A stretch of 64,000 nucleotides of DNA, from positions 310,001 through 374,000 of the forward strand of contig NZ_BMLQ01000004.1 in assembly GCF_014645315.1 (NCBI RefSeq), in the 5' to 3' direction. Of this stretch, positions 52,760-61,578 are shown piece by piece. Every line of letters starts with the position of its first letter. Position 1 is the first letter of the stretch. This DNA is from Citricoccus zhacaiensis. GTDB lineage: Bacteria > Actinomycetota > Actinomycetes > Actinomycetales > Micrococcaceae. A program made the translations under genes and the position numbers. A model generated the notes under the pieces. That model had not been told where the DNA came from, did not search any database, and saw only the letters and a list, made by a program, of their open reading frames with translations.

Positions 52760-54030
52760 CGGCTCTCCCCCGTCGGAGCACCCACGTTCTCGCCGGGCTG
52801 GCTGTCCACGTGAATCCGGGGCACCCGGGCCCCGATCCGGGTCACGAGCTCGTAGTTGATGGTGCCGGCGGCGGCGGCCCACTCGTCGGCCGAGATCCCG
52901 GAGGCAGGTCCGAACACCTCCACGGTGGCTCCCACGGGGGCCACCGTGGCGTCGTCCGTCTTCAGGTCCACCACGAACTGATCCATGGCGATCCGCCCGG
53001 CCACCTCATACCGCTGACCACCGATCGCCACGGGCGCCGCGATCGTCGGGCGCGGGATGCCGTCCGCGTAGCCGAGCGGGATGAGCGCCAGGCGCGTGGC
53101 CGCCGCGGTGCGGTAGCGGTAGCCGTAGGAGATCCCCTGGCCGGCGGGGACGGCTTTGTTCTGCGCCACCGTGGTGGTGACGGTCATGGCAGGGATCAGG
53201 TCGAAGTCCGCCGCAGGGCGGTCGGAGAACGGGGTGAGCCCGTAGATCCCGAGGCCGGCGCGGACGAGGTCCAGGTGGGAGTCCGGGCGGTGCAGGATGC
53301 CGGGGGTGTTGGCGATGTGCCGGACATCGGGGTCCACCCCGGCCGCGCGCGCGGTCTCGACAGCCTGGTGGAACAGTTCGAGTTGCTCGTCGGTCTCGGC
53401 CTCGCGGTCCTCCTCATCGGCCACGGCCAGATGGGAGAAGATGCCGACCACGCGGATCAGGCCCGATTCCTGGAGTTCAGCGGCGCGTGCCACCACGGCC
53501 GGCCAGTCCTCGATGGTGGCGCCGTTGCGGCCCAGACCCGTATCGATCTTCAGGTGCACGCGGGCCGGACGCTCCAGGCGCTGGGCTGCCTCGGCGATGG
53601 GCTCGAGCTCCCAGCCGGAGACGCCGAGGTCGATGTTCTCCTCCACGGCACGGCCGAAGGGGGTGCCGGTGGTGTGCAACCAGGCGAGCATGGGCGCGAA
53701 GACACCCGCTTCCCGTAGCTCGAGAGCCTCGGTGACGTGGGCCAGTCCAAGCCAGGTCGCCCCCGCGTCCAGGGCAGCGCGGGCCACGGGCAGGGCTCCG
53801 TGGCCGTAGGCATCCGCCTTGACCACGGCCATCAGGGCGGCCGGCTGCACCCAGGAACGCAGGGTGGCCACGTTGTGCCGGATGGCGGCCAAGTCCACGA
53901 CGGCGGCGCGCTCGGCCGGTCCGTTGCGCTTCAGTGGTCCCGTGGTGCTGGAGGTGCCGGTGGGTCCGGATCCGGGACGGGGGTGGTCCCGGAAGGGATG
54001 GCGGTGCTCGGGCAGGAAGTCAGTTGACAT
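52756..54030 (-). CDS. alr: Alanine racemase
   Basis: The 424-residue PLP enzyme makes D-alanine for peptidoglycan. Lys71 in VVKADAYGHG binds PLP. HLKIDTGLGRNG, NTPGILHRPDSHLDLVRAGLGIYG and IPLGYADGIPR are family hallmarks. The N-terminal 40 residues are a polar extension. ATG 54030 or 54042 could be the start; the ribosome site is weak in both. It is coupled to tsaE, as in many actinobacteria. Confidence 0.95.
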   Translation of the reverse strand: MSTDFLPEHRHPFRDHPRPGSGPTGTSSTTGPLKRNGPAERAAVVDLAAIRHNVATLRSWVQPAALMAVVKADAYGHGALPVARAALDAGATWLGLAHVTEALELREAGVFAPMLAWLHTTGTPFGRAVEENIDLGVSGWELEPIAEAAQRLERPARVHLKIDTGLGRNGATIEDWPAVVARAAELQESGLIRVVGIFSHLAVADEEDREAETDEQLELFHQAVETARAAGVDPDVRHIANTPGILHRPDSHLDLVRAGLGIYGLTPFSDRPAADFDLIPAMTVTTTVAQNKAVPAGQGISYGYRYRTAAATRLALIPLGYADGIPRPTIAAPVAIGGQRYEVAGRIAMDQFVVDLKTDDATVAPVGATVEVFGPASGISADEWAAAAGTINYELVTRIGARVPRIHVDSQPGENVGAPTGESR

Positions 54031-54108
54031 AGTGCGTGCCATTCTTCCACCCATCACAGGCACCGACCGGCTCATCCGCGCGACACGGTCCCTGCAGACC
54101 CCAGACCG

Positions 54109-54249
54109 TTATCCCATATTGAGGAGCATGGCGAAGAAGACCATCATGGCCACCAGGGTCAACACCGCGGGGATCACCGTGCTCGTGCTGATGCGGCGGC
54201 GGTGCCGGACGTACTCGGTGCGGTAGCGGGTGGCGGGTTGGGTGGTCAT
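54109..54249 (-). CDS. Small single-span membrane protein
   Basis: The 46-residue protein has a basic N-terminal half (RYRTEYVRHRRRIS) and one hydrophobic helix at the C terminus (VIPAVLTLVAMMVFFAMLLNMG). AGGGG lies 5 nt before ATG 54249. No family is recognised. The basic cytoplasmic tail and single helix suggest an envelope regulator or a small peptide of unknown role. Confidence 0.55.
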   Translation of the reverse strand: MTTQPATRYRTEYVRHRRRISTSTVIPAVLTLVAMMVFFAMLLNMG

Positions 54250-54526
54250 GGGTGCCCCTATGAGTCGGTGCTTGAGGCGCCCTGGAAGAGGGCACCCTGA
54301 GACGGATCGGAAAAAAGGGTGTGGAAGAACCAGCGGGCGGAGGATCACTCGCTGGACGAATGAACTGTTGAAGCTTCATTTATGCTCGAAGTTTATTCTT
54401 CATCCGCAAGACCGTCAATACCAGTCAACGCCAACAAGCGGGTCTAGAGCCACACACCACGGTGCCCCGGTGAAACCACGTAGAAGACGAGTACTGGCCC
54501 GCCTTATCCCGCCCATAGCCTCCCCC
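54250..54526. other. Intergenic region of lower GC
   Basis: About 280 bp between the small membrane protein and rfbA contain an AT-richer stretch near 54360-54420 (TTCATTTATGCTCGAAGTTT and flanks) and no convincing gene. The only assigned element is the rfbA -10 at its right end. Confidence 0.45.
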
Positions 54527-54532
54527 TAGGTT
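54527..54532 (+). promoter_or_regulatory. -10 box (TAGGTT) for leaderless rfbA
   Basis: TAGGTT ends 7 nt before ATG 54540, and no ribosome site is present. Confidence 0.55.
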
Positions 54533-54539
54533 CGAGCCC

Positions 54540-55442
54540 ATGAAGGGCATCATCCTGGCCGGGGGCACCGGCTCCCGGCTACACCCGATCACCCTGGGTG
54601 TGAGCAAACAACTCGTCCCGGTCTACGACAAGCCGATGATCTACTACCCGCTGTCCACCCTCATCCTGGCCGGCATCCAGGACATCCTGATCATCACCAC
54701 CGGCCACGACGCCGGCTCCTTCCACCGCCTGCTCGGCGACGGATCGCGCTTCGGCGTCAACCTCACCTACACCGTCCAGCCCTCCCCCGACGGCCTCGCC
54801 CAGGCCTTCCTGCTCGGCGAACACCACATCGGCACCGACACCGTGGCCCTGGTCCTCGGAGACAACCTCTTCTACGGCTCCGGCATGGGCGAACAACTCG
54901 AACGCTTCCAGAACCTGACCGGCGGCGCGGTCTTCGGCTACTGGGTCAAGAACCCCTCCGCCTACGGCGTCGTGGAGTTCGACGAGAACGGCCGCGCCAT
55001 CTCCCTCGAGGAGAAACCCGCCGCACCCAAGTCCAACTACGCCGTGCCCGGGCTCTACTTCTATGACAACGACGTCATCGAGATCGCCCGGGACTTGAAA
55101 CCCTCACCCCGCGGCGAACTCGAGATCACCGACGTCAACCGCCACTACCTGGACCAAGGCCGCCTCCAGGTCTCGATCCTGCCCCGCGGCACCGCCTGGC
55201 TGGACACCGGCACCTTCGACGACCTCAACGACGCCTCCGACTTCATCCGCACCGTGGAGAAACGCCAAGGCCTCAAGGTTTCCGCCCCCGAAGAAGTCGC
55301 CTGGCGCCGCGGCTTCCTCACCGACGAGGATCTCCGCCGCGTGGCCGAACCCCTCCTCAAATCCGGCTACGGCCAGTACCTGCTGCAGCTGCTCGAACAC
55401 CAGCGCAACGTCCCGGAACTGAGCCTGCGCGCGGCGTCCTGA
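54540..55442 (+). CDS. rfbA: Glucose-1-phosphate thymidylyltransferase
   Basis: The 300-residue nucleotidyltransferase makes dTDP-glucose, first step of dTDP-rhamnose synthesis. It has [34 protein letters not shown] near the start, [11 protein letters not shown], and [17 protein letters not shown]. The length is normal. No rfbBCD genes are in the window, so the pathway must be completed elsewhere. The start is supported by the leaderless -10. Confidence 0.95.
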   Translation: MKGIILAGGTGSRLHPITLGVSKQLVPVYDKPMIYYPLSTLILAGIQDILIITTGHDAGSFHRLLGDGSRFGVNLTYTVQPSPDGLAQAFLLGEHHIGTDTVALVLGDNLFYGSGMGEQLERFQNLTGGAVFGYWVKNPSAYGVVEFDENGRAISLEEKPAAPKSNYAVPGLYFYDNDVIEIARDLKPSPRGELEITDVNRHYLDQGRLQVSILPRGTAWLDTGTFDDLNDASDFIRTVEKRQGLKVSAPEEVAWRRGFLTDEDLRRVAEPLLKSGYGQYLLQLLEHQRNVPELSLRAAS

Positions 55443-55498
55443 ACGTCCTGAGACGCGGCCGCCTCTGCTGCCGGCGCAGGTCCGGCACAATGAAAGTC

Positions 55499-56113
55499 AT
55501 GCGACACCTGACCTTCCGCGGCCTGGCCATCTCCTTCGACGACCGCGTGCTGGAGCCACGGCCCTGGACGGAGGCACAGTCCACATGGGCGGCCGAGCTG
55601 CTGGCTGAGACGGCACCGGGCCCGGTGCTGGAACTCTGCGCCGGCGTCGGGCATATCGGCTTGGGCGCCGTGCGGGACTCGGACCGACGGCTGGTCATGG
55701 TGGATGTGAACCCGGCGGCCGAGGAGTTCGCCCTGCAGAATGCGGCGGCGAACGGCTTGGCAGAGCGCCTTGACTTCCGCCTGGCCCGGCTGGACGAGGC
55801 CCTGGCGGAGGGTGAGCGCTTCGCCATGGTGGTGGCAGACCCGCCGTGGGTGCGCTCGGCGGAGACCTCGCGATTCCCCGAGGATCCGGTGCTCGCCATC
55901 GACGGCGGCGACGACGGCCTCGACCTCGCGCGGACCTGCGTGGGCCTCATGGACCGGCACCTGGCCGACGGCGGCTCCGGCCTGCTCCAGCTTGGCAACA
56001 TCATGCAGGCGGAGACGATCGCGGCCGAGGCCGCCCAGCGCCCGGAGGGCTCGGTCAGAGTGGTGGAGACCCGCACCTTCGACCGCGGCGTACTGGTGCG
56101 GCTCACCCGCTGA
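55499..56113 (+). CDS. Class I SAM-dependent methyltransferase (PrmC/HemK-like)
   Basis: The 204-residue enzyme has motif I as VLELCAGVGHIGLGAV, VDVNPAAEEFALQNAAANG, and motif IV as ADPPW where glutamine or nucleic-acid methyltransferases have NPPY/DPPY. DGGDDGLDLAR matches PrmC-type loops. It lacks the N-terminal substrate domain of PrmC. ATG 55499 is preferred over 55490. The substrate is unknown. Confidence 0.82.
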   Translation: MRHLTFRGLAISFDDRVLEPRPWTEAQSTWAAELLAETAPGPVLELCAGVGHIGLGAVRDSDRRLVMVDVNPAAEEFALQNAAANGLAERLDFRLARLDEALAEGERFAMVVADPPWVRSAETSRFPEDPVLAIDGGDDGLDLARTCVGLMDRHLADGGSGLLQLGNIMQAETIAAEAAQRPEGSVRVVETRTFDRGVLVRLTR

Positions 56114-56176
56114 ATCACCGCAGATCTGCCGCTGACCTGCCGCTGGCCCACCGCCGGTCCGCGACCCGTGGCGGGA

Positions 56177-56182
56177 TAGAAT
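56177..56182 (+). promoter_or_regulatory. -10 box (TAGAAT) for leaderless ANTAR gene
   Basis: TAGAAT ends 6 nt before ATG 56189, with no ribosome site between. Confidence 0.55.
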
Positions 56183-56188
56183 GTATGT

Positions 56189-56920
56189 ATGACTGAGACG
56201 GAGCAGGGCACCACCATCGAGTGGCTCTATGACTTGTTGCTCGACAGCCCTGGTTTACAGTCGTTCCTGGATGACTTCACCACGGCCTTGCATGATGGCC
56301 TCTCCACGAACCCCGGCGTCCTGTGGTGCTCGGTGACGGTCTTGCGCCAGAAGCGTGCGGCCACCATGGCTTCGAGCGCTGACTGGATCAACGTTCTGGA
56401 CGTCAAACAGTACGAGTTGGGCGACGGGCCGTGCTTGACGGCGGCGGCCGAGCTGGTGCCGCAATATGTACCAGACTGCGCTACCGATGAGCGGTGGCCC
56501 GCCTTGACGTCGCTGGCGGCGGAAGCCGGAGTCAGTTCCATCCTGGCCTTCCCCTTCGACCTGGCCGGCGAGGCCTCCGGGTGCTTCAACATCTACTTCT
56601 CCGATCACCAGAGCTATGACACGATCTCGCGCCACGAGATGGAAAGCATCCTCGGCATCGCCTCCAAGGGATTGCGCTTGGCGGTGCGGTTGGCAGGTCA
56701 TGAAGAGGCACAGGCGGACCTGGACGCGACCCTGCGGTCCCGAACCTCCATCGACCTGGCGGTGGGCATCATCATGGGCCAGAACCGGTGCTCGCAGGAT
56801 GAAGCCTTCAAGATCCTGACCAAGGTCTCCAGCCATCGCAACATCAAGGTCCGCGACCTGGCCGCCAGTCTGGTTGGACAGGTAGGCCAGGCGCCGACCG
56901 AGACGCACTTCGAGCGTTAG
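56189..56920 (+). CDS. GAF and ANTAR domain transcription antitermination regulator
   Basis: The 243-residue protein has a GAF sensor domain (about residues 20-170; ELGDGPCLTAAAELVPQYVPD and AFPFDLAGEASGCFNIYFS) and a C-terminal ANTAR RNA-binding domain (SRTSIDLAVGIIMGQNRCSQDEAFKILTKVSSHRNIKVRDLAASLV). ANTAR proteins bind paired RNA hexaloops to prevent termination. The RNA target is unknown. Its TAG overlaps the TAA of the convergent gene. Confidence 0.93.
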   Translation: MTETEQGTTIEWLYDLLLDSPGLQSFLDDFTTALHDGLSTNPGVLWCSVTVLRQKRAATMASSADWINVLDVKQYELGDGPCLTAAAELVPQYVPDCATDERWPALTSLAAEAGVSSILAFPFDLAGEASGCFNIYFSDHQSYDTISRHEMESILGIASKGLRLAVRLAGHEEAQADLDATLRSRTSIDLAVGIIMGQNRCSQDEAFKILTKVSSHRNIKVRDLAASLVGQVGQAPTETHFER

Positions 56921-58473
56921 GCGCTACCAGCGCCCGGCCTCGTGAACAGGCCGACGGACGTCATGCGGTGCGTATCCGGTGCCAGATCGTAGACCTGCAC
57001 GGCATCCAGACTCCACCCATGCTCAGTGAGCCAGCGGGTGTCCTGGGCGAATGCCGCCGTCTCGCTGGAGACGTAGATGATCTTGCCGGGACCGAGCTCG
57101 TGAACACGGCTGAGCACCGCACGCCCGGCACCTGACCGTGGCGGATACATCACCACGGTGTCCACGCGGCGGCCGTAGAGTCCCCCTTGAGAGAATCCCG
57201 TGTCCGCAGCATCCACCCAGCGGCTCAGCACCTCATCGGCTTTCCCCTCGAGCACGATCGCCTGGGGGACGTCCTGCAGGTTGAACCGAGCGTCGCCGCT
57301 CGCGCTGGAATCGGCTTCGACGGCGAGGACTGTACCGTGCTGGCCGGCAGCGTCGGCGAGAAACGCCGAGAACAGGCCCGCCCCCGAATAGAGGTCCGCG
57401 ATCACCTGGCCATCCTGGACATCAGCGGCCTGCATGATGGCCTCAACGAGCGTGGCCGGGGCGTCTCGGTGGACCGGCCAGTACCCTTCACCGGTGACGC
57501 GGAAGGCCTTGGTGCCGAACTGCTCCGAGCTGACGTCCTCCCGCACCCAGGAACGGCCGCGCAACTGCAGGTTCTCCCCCGTTCCGCTCGATGACGTCTG
57601 GCTCGTGGTCTGGTGGATCGTCTGGGTACTCCGGCGCACGGCGACCATGGCGGAGACCCGCTTCGGAAGACTGGACAGCTGGCGCCGCCAGGCATTCGCA
57701 TAGCCCTTCAACGTCTCCGGTGAGTCGGAGATCTCCGGTACCGGGGTGATGATGATGAGGGCTTCAAGGCCGTGGCCCGGCGTGGTGACGTTCACGCTGG
57801 CTGCGCCGGAGAAGTCGATCTCCCACAGTCGCAGCTCGTTGAGCTCCTGGACCGCCAGAGGGATGTTGCTCACCGGGATGGCCTCCTGGCCGCTGTGGAC
57901 GGGTATGGACAACCGGCCGCCCGGGGACACCGCGAAGGTGGTGCGGGTGCGCCAATGCAGCCCGGCGGGCTCGTCAGCATGCATCCCCTGGACGAGGACC
58001 TCCACGTCCTCGAGCGTCTGCCGGCCCAGCCGGACCATGGTGTCCCGGAAGACCTGGGCTTTGAGCCGGCGCTGGTAGTCGAGGACGATATGGCCGTACT
58101 CCGCGCCGCCCACGGGCTGGCGGCCAGCCGGATAGGACCGGAGCGAATCGGCCAGCTTCCACTGGTTCAATCGGCGGAATTCCGAAGCGCGGATCACCTT
58201 GACGGTGTCCGCCCGCCAGAACTGGTCCGCGGGATCGGCGGCAGTGAGTTCAGCTACGACGGTCTCGCCGGGGATCGCATGGCGGACGAACACCGGCCGG
58301 CCCTCATGACGGGCAACGCAGTGCCCTCCATGGGCCATGGGGCCGACCTTGAGAATCAGCTGGTCGAGATCTGGAGCCGAGCGCGGGCGGGGATGTGGAG
58401 CGCTGGTGACACCGGCCGGGACCGGTCCGGTCAATGAGTGGGCTGCCATGGGGGCACGCAGTGATTGCTCCAC
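56917..58473 (-). CDS. TrmA/RlmC-family RNA methyltransferase homologue without catalytic Cys
   Basis: The 518-residue protein has an N-terminal TRAM domain (MAHGGHCVARHEGRPVFVRHAIPGETV), motif I DLYSGAGLFSAFLADAAG, and a TrmA-like C terminus. The motif that holds the nucleophile, normally S-C-[ND]-P after a YV segment, reads YVSSETAAFAQD here, so Cys is Ser; DPPR is changed to YPPR. It may be inactive, use another mechanism, or act only in binding. GTG 58473 follows AGGAGA; TTG 58518 and ATG 58449 are alternatives. Confidence 0.85.
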   Translation of the reverse strand: MEQSLRAPMAAHSLTGPVPAGVTSAPHPRPRSAPDLDQLILKVGPMAHGGHCVARHEGRPVFVRHAIPGETVVAELTAADPADQFWRADTVKVIRASEFRRLNQWKLADSLRSYPAGRQPVGGAEYGHIVLDYQRRLKAQVFRDTMVRLGRQTLEDVEVLVQGMHADEPAGLHWRTRTTFAVSPGGRLSIPVHSGQEAIPVSNIPLAVQELNELRLWEIDFSGAASVNVTTPGHGLEALIIITPVPEISDSPETLKGYANAWRRQLSSLPKRVSAMVAVRRSTQTIHQTTSQTSSSGTGENLQLRGRSWVREDVSSEQFGTKAFRVTGEGYWPVHRDAPATLVEAIMQAADVQDGQVIADLYSGAGLFSAFLADAAGQHGTVLAVEADSSASGDARFNLQDVPQAIVLEGKADEVLSRWVDAADTGFSQGGLYGRRVDTVVMYPPRSGAGRAVLSRVHELGPGKIIYVSSETAAFAQDTRWLTEHGWSLDAVQVYDLAPDTHRMTSVGLFTRPGAGSA

Positions 58474-58578
58474 GATTCTCCTGAGAGTCGTTACGGAAGG
58501 GCCCACTGCTAGACCCAACTGTCACGCTAATGGATAACTCCTCCCCGGCCTAGCGCCAGGACGGATCGTGCTCGGCAG

Positions 58579-58620
58579 CCCGAGCTCTCGGCCCATGAGT
58601 CGATTCCTCGAGAGCTCGGG
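58579..58620. terminator. Hairpin between DUF2382 gene and methyltransferase gene
   Basis: CCCGAGCTCTCG (58579-58590) pairs fully with 58609-58620 around an 18-nt loop, downstream of the DUF2382-like gene on the minus strand. Confidence 0.75.
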
Positions 58621-58648
58621 CGCCGTGGCACGTCAGGGAGCGGGTGGA

Positions 58649-58888
58649 TCAGTCGCGTCGATCGCGGCGGCTGGTGTCCGCGTCGTCCCCCTCCACCTCG
58701 ATGTCCTCGTGCTGCACGGTTCCGGCGACCCGCTCGGTGTCCTGGACCTGGGTCTTGTCCACGGTGACCTTCTCCGCCGTGGCCGTCTTGTTCACCACCG
58801 GGACCTCTTCGTGGGCGGTGACCTCCACGTCCTGGTCACCGGTCTCCCGCCGCGCTTCCGCGGAATCCGGGTCTACCGGCTCGCGCAT
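58649..58888 (-). CDS. Short DUF2382-like protein
   Basis: The 79-residue acidic protein matches the C-terminal half of DUF2382 (HEEVPVVNKTATAEKVTVDK and GTVQHEDIEVEGDD), a beta-repeat found with PRC-barrel domains in stress proteins. No PRC domain is encoded upstream in frame, so this is either a small stand-alone protein or a truncated remnant. ATG 58888 lacks a strong ribosome site. Confidence 0.6.
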   Translation of the reverse strand: MREPVDPDSAEARRETGDQDVEVTAHEEVPVVNKTATAEKVTVDKTQVQDTERVAGTVQHEDIEVEGDDADTSRRDRRD

Positions 58889-59026
58889 CCCTGTCGGGCG
58901 GAATCCCTTGAGGTTGCACGCTCTCCGGGGGTGGACTCAACGGCCCGCTATCCAACAGCATGGGTGGCCCAAGTCGGATCGACCACTCGGGCCGGTCGCG
59001 GTGGCAAGTGAGTGAAGGGAACCATC

Positions 59027-59179
59027 ATGTCCGGTATCGGTGACGCAGCAGATCAGGCCAAGCAGTACGCCCAAGACAATCCCGAGAAGGTCGATCAGGC
59101 CAAGGACAAGGCCAAGGGTGTCGTCGGCAACGAGCAGAAGGACGAGCAGGACCAAACCGAAGGGAAACAGCCACCGTAG
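59027..59179 (+). CDS. Small hydrophilic CsbD/MT0933-like protein
   Basis: The 50-residue protein is rich in Lys, Gln, Asp and Glu (AADQAKQYAQDNPEKVDQAK, then DKAKGVVGNEQKDEQ), as in CsbD-like or MT0933-antitoxin-like stress proteins. GAAGGGA lies 6-7 nt before ATG 59027, a good ribosome site. No partner toxin is adjacent, so a stress role is more likely. Confidence 0.7.
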   Translation: MSGIGDAADQAKQYAQDNPEKVDQAKDKAKGVVGNEQKDEQDQTEGKQPP

Positions 59180-59198
59180 GGGGGCGGTGGCGTCATCC

Positions 59199-60164
59199 TT
59201 AGCCAGCAGTGAACCAGCGCGTCGGTGGGGCCGGGGTGGGTGCCGCGCTGCTGGTGGAGTGTCCGCGCAGCGAGGTGGCGCAGGCGACGCCGGCGGCGGT
59301 CCCCTTGCCGATGGCGATCGGAACCAGCTGCAGCCCCGCGGTGATGTCGCCTGCAGCGTAGACGCCGTCGACGCTGCTGAGCTGGAAATCGTTGACGGCG
59401 ATGCGCCCCTCGTGGTCGAGCTGGCACCCCAGCTGTTCGGCCAGGCCGTTGGCGGCATGGTGGGCGTAGGAGAAGAAGACCCTGTCACCTTCCACCAGCT
59501 CTCCCCCGGCCAACCGCACCCCCAGCAGTGCACCGGGAGCCCCCACCAGCGCTTCGGCCGCTCCGTCCACCACCTCGATCCCCTGGCCGTCCAGAACGGC
59601 CCGCTGATCGTCATCAAACCGGCCGCTGGTATCGGTGATGATCCGCACCCCGGCCGCCCAGTCGAGCAACTCCGCAGCGAAAGCGGGCAGCTGCTCTCCG
59701 GTACCCAATATGATCACCACCTGGTCCCGGGCGGTGTACCCGTCGCAGGCTGGACAGTGGTGCACGTCAGTGCCGTAGTGGTCGTGGAAGCCGGCGATCT
59801 CAGGGACCTGGTCACGCACTCCGGTGGCCAGGACCACCCGATGCGCGAAGACCTCCGTGCCGTCGACGACGGCGCGGAACAGGCCGTCGTCGATCTGGCG
59901 CAGCGTGGACACCGTGCCCTGCCACAGTGACACGTGAGAGTACTGTTCCAGCCCGGCGCGAGCCTCGCCCAGCAGCTCCTGCGGGGTGGTGGGGTCCCGG
60001 CCCAACAGTCCGTGGGCACGGACAGCGGACAGGTTGCGCTGGTGACCCGCGTCCACCACGAGCGTGGAGCGTCGGTACCGGCCCAGCCACGTCGCTGCGG
60101 ACAGCCCCGCCGGTCCGCCACCGACCACGAGAGCGTCGAGGATGGGAGGAAGGTCGCAGCTCAT
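59199..60164 (-). CDS. Thioredoxin-reductase-like FAD/NAD(P)H oxidoreductase
   Basis: The 321-residue flavoprotein has the FAD motif LVVGGGPAGLSAATWLGRYRR, the redox-active CxxC in HHCPACDGY, an NAD(P)-binding VIILGTGEQLPAFAAE and the C-terminal GVYAAGDITAG. It resembles thioredoxin reductase-type enzymes. ATG 60164 is preceded by AAGGAGG; 23 upstream codons are dropped. It is the last of a likely three-gene operon with the CDGSH and HDO-like proteins. Confidence 0.9.
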   Translation of the reverse strand: MSCDLPPILDALVVGGGPAGLSAATWLGRYRRSTLVVDAGHQRNLSAVRAHGLLGRDPTTPQELLGEARAGLEQYSHVSLWQGTVSTLRQIDDGLFRAVVDGTEVFAHRVVLATGVRDQVPEIAGFHDHYGTDVHHCPACDGYTARDQVVIILGTGEQLPAFAAELLDWAAGVRIITDTSGRFDDDQRAVLDGQGIEVVDGAAEALVGAPGALLGVRLAGGELVEGDRVFFSYAHHAANGLAEQLGCQLDHEGRIAVNDFQLSSVDGVYAAGDITAGLQLVPIAIGKGTAAGVACATSLRGHSTSSAAPTPAPPTRWFTAG

Positions 60165-60195
60165 CGGGCCTCCTTGCCTAGAGGGCATTCGTTGC

Positions 60196-60438
60196 CTAGT
60201 TGCCGCGCTTGCGCAGGACCTTGTGCGTGCCATCGCACCACGGCTTCACCGCGGAGGCCCCACACCGGCAGACGGCGCTGACCGGACGCCAGGTGCGGTG
60301 TTCGTTGCCGTCCTCGTCCTGCACCACGTGATCACCACGCAGCAGCATGGGGCCGCCCGGGCACAGGATCACGTCGGGATGGTCCGCGGAGGGCTCCCCC
60401 GTGCCGCTCATGCCGTCCGTGCCGCTCGGTCCGCTCAT
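60196..60438 (-). CDS. CDGSH-type iron-sulfur protein
   Basis: The 80-residue protein has the 2Fe-2S CDGSH motif CRCGASAVKPWCDGTHK (three Cys and one His). A divergent N-terminal half adds LCPGGPMLLRGDHV, typical of actinobacterial CDGSH proteins. ATG 60438 overlaps the stop of the upstream gene as ATGA; GTG 60447 would add three residues. It probably carries electrons for the adjacent iron enzyme. Confidence 0.93.
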   Translation of the reverse strand: MSGPSGTDGMSGTGEPSADHPDVILCPGGPMLLRGDHVVQDEDGNEHRTWRPVSAVCRCGASAVKPWCDGTHKVLRKRGN

Positions 60439-61376
60439 GCCGCCCACTGCTTCAGCATCCGTTCGGCGTAACGGTCCTCCAGGTCCAGGGACGTCCAGGC
60501 GCCGAAGTAGACGTCGTCATGCATGTCCGGTTCCTCCTCCAGGAGGGCACCACAGATAGTGCGGACCGCCAGCTGCTCGTGCACCGCGTCGGCCTCCACG
60601 TGCTCGGTGTAGTACTCGATCATGGACTCCGGGAATCCGAGGCGCTTCAGTCCCTGGGCCATCCGGCGGGAGGGCCCCGAGCTGGTGGCCTCGAACGCCG
60701 CCAGGAACCCGAGCGAGGCGGCCCGTAACCGTCGGTTCAGCCCGAACAGGGACATCGCGTTGTTCTCCTCCAAGACCTCCAGCGGCGCCTCGTTGATGTA
60801 GGCGCCGTACTCGGAGTCCAGGCCGCTGTCCTCAAGGCCACGGACGAACAGGTGGGCATGGAGAAGATTCGGGTCCCCTCCCCCGTACTCGTCGAACTGC
60901 AGCTCCATCACGGCGGCCTTGACCCGGTCAGAGAGGCGGGGAATCACCCACGTGGTGTGGTCCGCCTCCTTCAGGTGGTAGATGGTGCGGTGCCGCAGCA
61001 ACTCGCGCACCTGCTCCTCAGTGGCCTTCCGGTGGACATGGGCCGCCAAAGAGGGCCCGTCATGGTCGGCCACGAAGTCGAAGAACTTCTCCGCGAACCC
61101 GTCCGGTTCCGGCACCTCCGGCATCCGGGCCCGCAGGGTCCGCTCGAACTCCTGCTCCAGGCCGCGCCGCACGCCGATCAGCTGCGGATCCCACTCCAGC
61201 TCTCCGGACACGTCCTCGAAGCCGCGGTAGTGCTGCTCGTAGAGCGCCCACAGCGTGAGCTGCGCATCCTCGGCGGTGTCCGACGGCGGCGCCTCAGCCA
61301 ATCCGGACGTCTCACCGGTGCGCATGGCCCGGAAGACGACCTCGCTCAGCGAGCCTCTGCTCTCGGGCGTCAGCAT
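60435..61376 (-). CDS. Iron-containing redox enzyme family protein (HDO-like)
   Basis: The 313-residue helical protein of the heme-oxygenase-like diiron family shows likely metal ligands in MELQFDEYGGG (Glu/Asp), and IEYYTEHVEADAVHEQLA (Glu, His, His). It is commonly followed by a CDGSH gene, as here, with overlapping ATGA. HDO enzymes perform C-C or C-N cleavages on varied substrates; which one applies here is unknown. Confidence 0.9.
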   Translation of the reverse strand: MLTPESRGSLSEVVFRAMRTGETSGLAEAPPSDTAEDAQLTLWALYEQHYRGFEDVSGELEWDPQLIGVRRGLEQEFERTLRARMPEVPEPDGFAEKFFDFVADHDGPSLAAHVHRKATEEQVRELLRHRTIYHLKEADHTTWVIPRLSDRVKAAVMELQFDEYGGGDPNLLHAHLFVRGLEDSGLDSEYGAYINEAPLEVLEENNAMSLFGLNRRLRAASLGFLAAFEATSSGPSRRMAQGLKRLGFPESMIEYYTEHVEADAVHEQLAVRTICGALLEEEPDMHDDVYFGAWTSLDLEDRYAERMLKQWAA

Positions 61377-61578
61377 GAGCCCCTCCCCAGTCCCGTCCGC
61401 GAGAGCGGGACAAGCACAGTCCGGCAGCTGAGGTGGGGCATCCTGGTCCTCGTCGTATGTCGGTGGAAAGTCGGTGCAGAGGGCAATGGAGCGCTCTCGT
61501 GTCTAACCTATACGGAAATCTGGACGGAATTTTCGCCTCTTGGAAGCGAGCACCTTCGCCTCGGGAATGCCCCTGGTC

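Noticed and set aside
54520-54545. GGTTCGAGCCC before rfbA resembles a tRNA T-loop
   Set aside because: The flanking bases cannot form the T stem or acceptor stem, and the bases are better explained by the rfbA -10 and spacer.
59027-59179. Antitoxin of a toxin-antitoxin pair
   Set aside because: The small protein resembles MT0933/CsbD-like proteins, but no toxin-like gene lies next to it.
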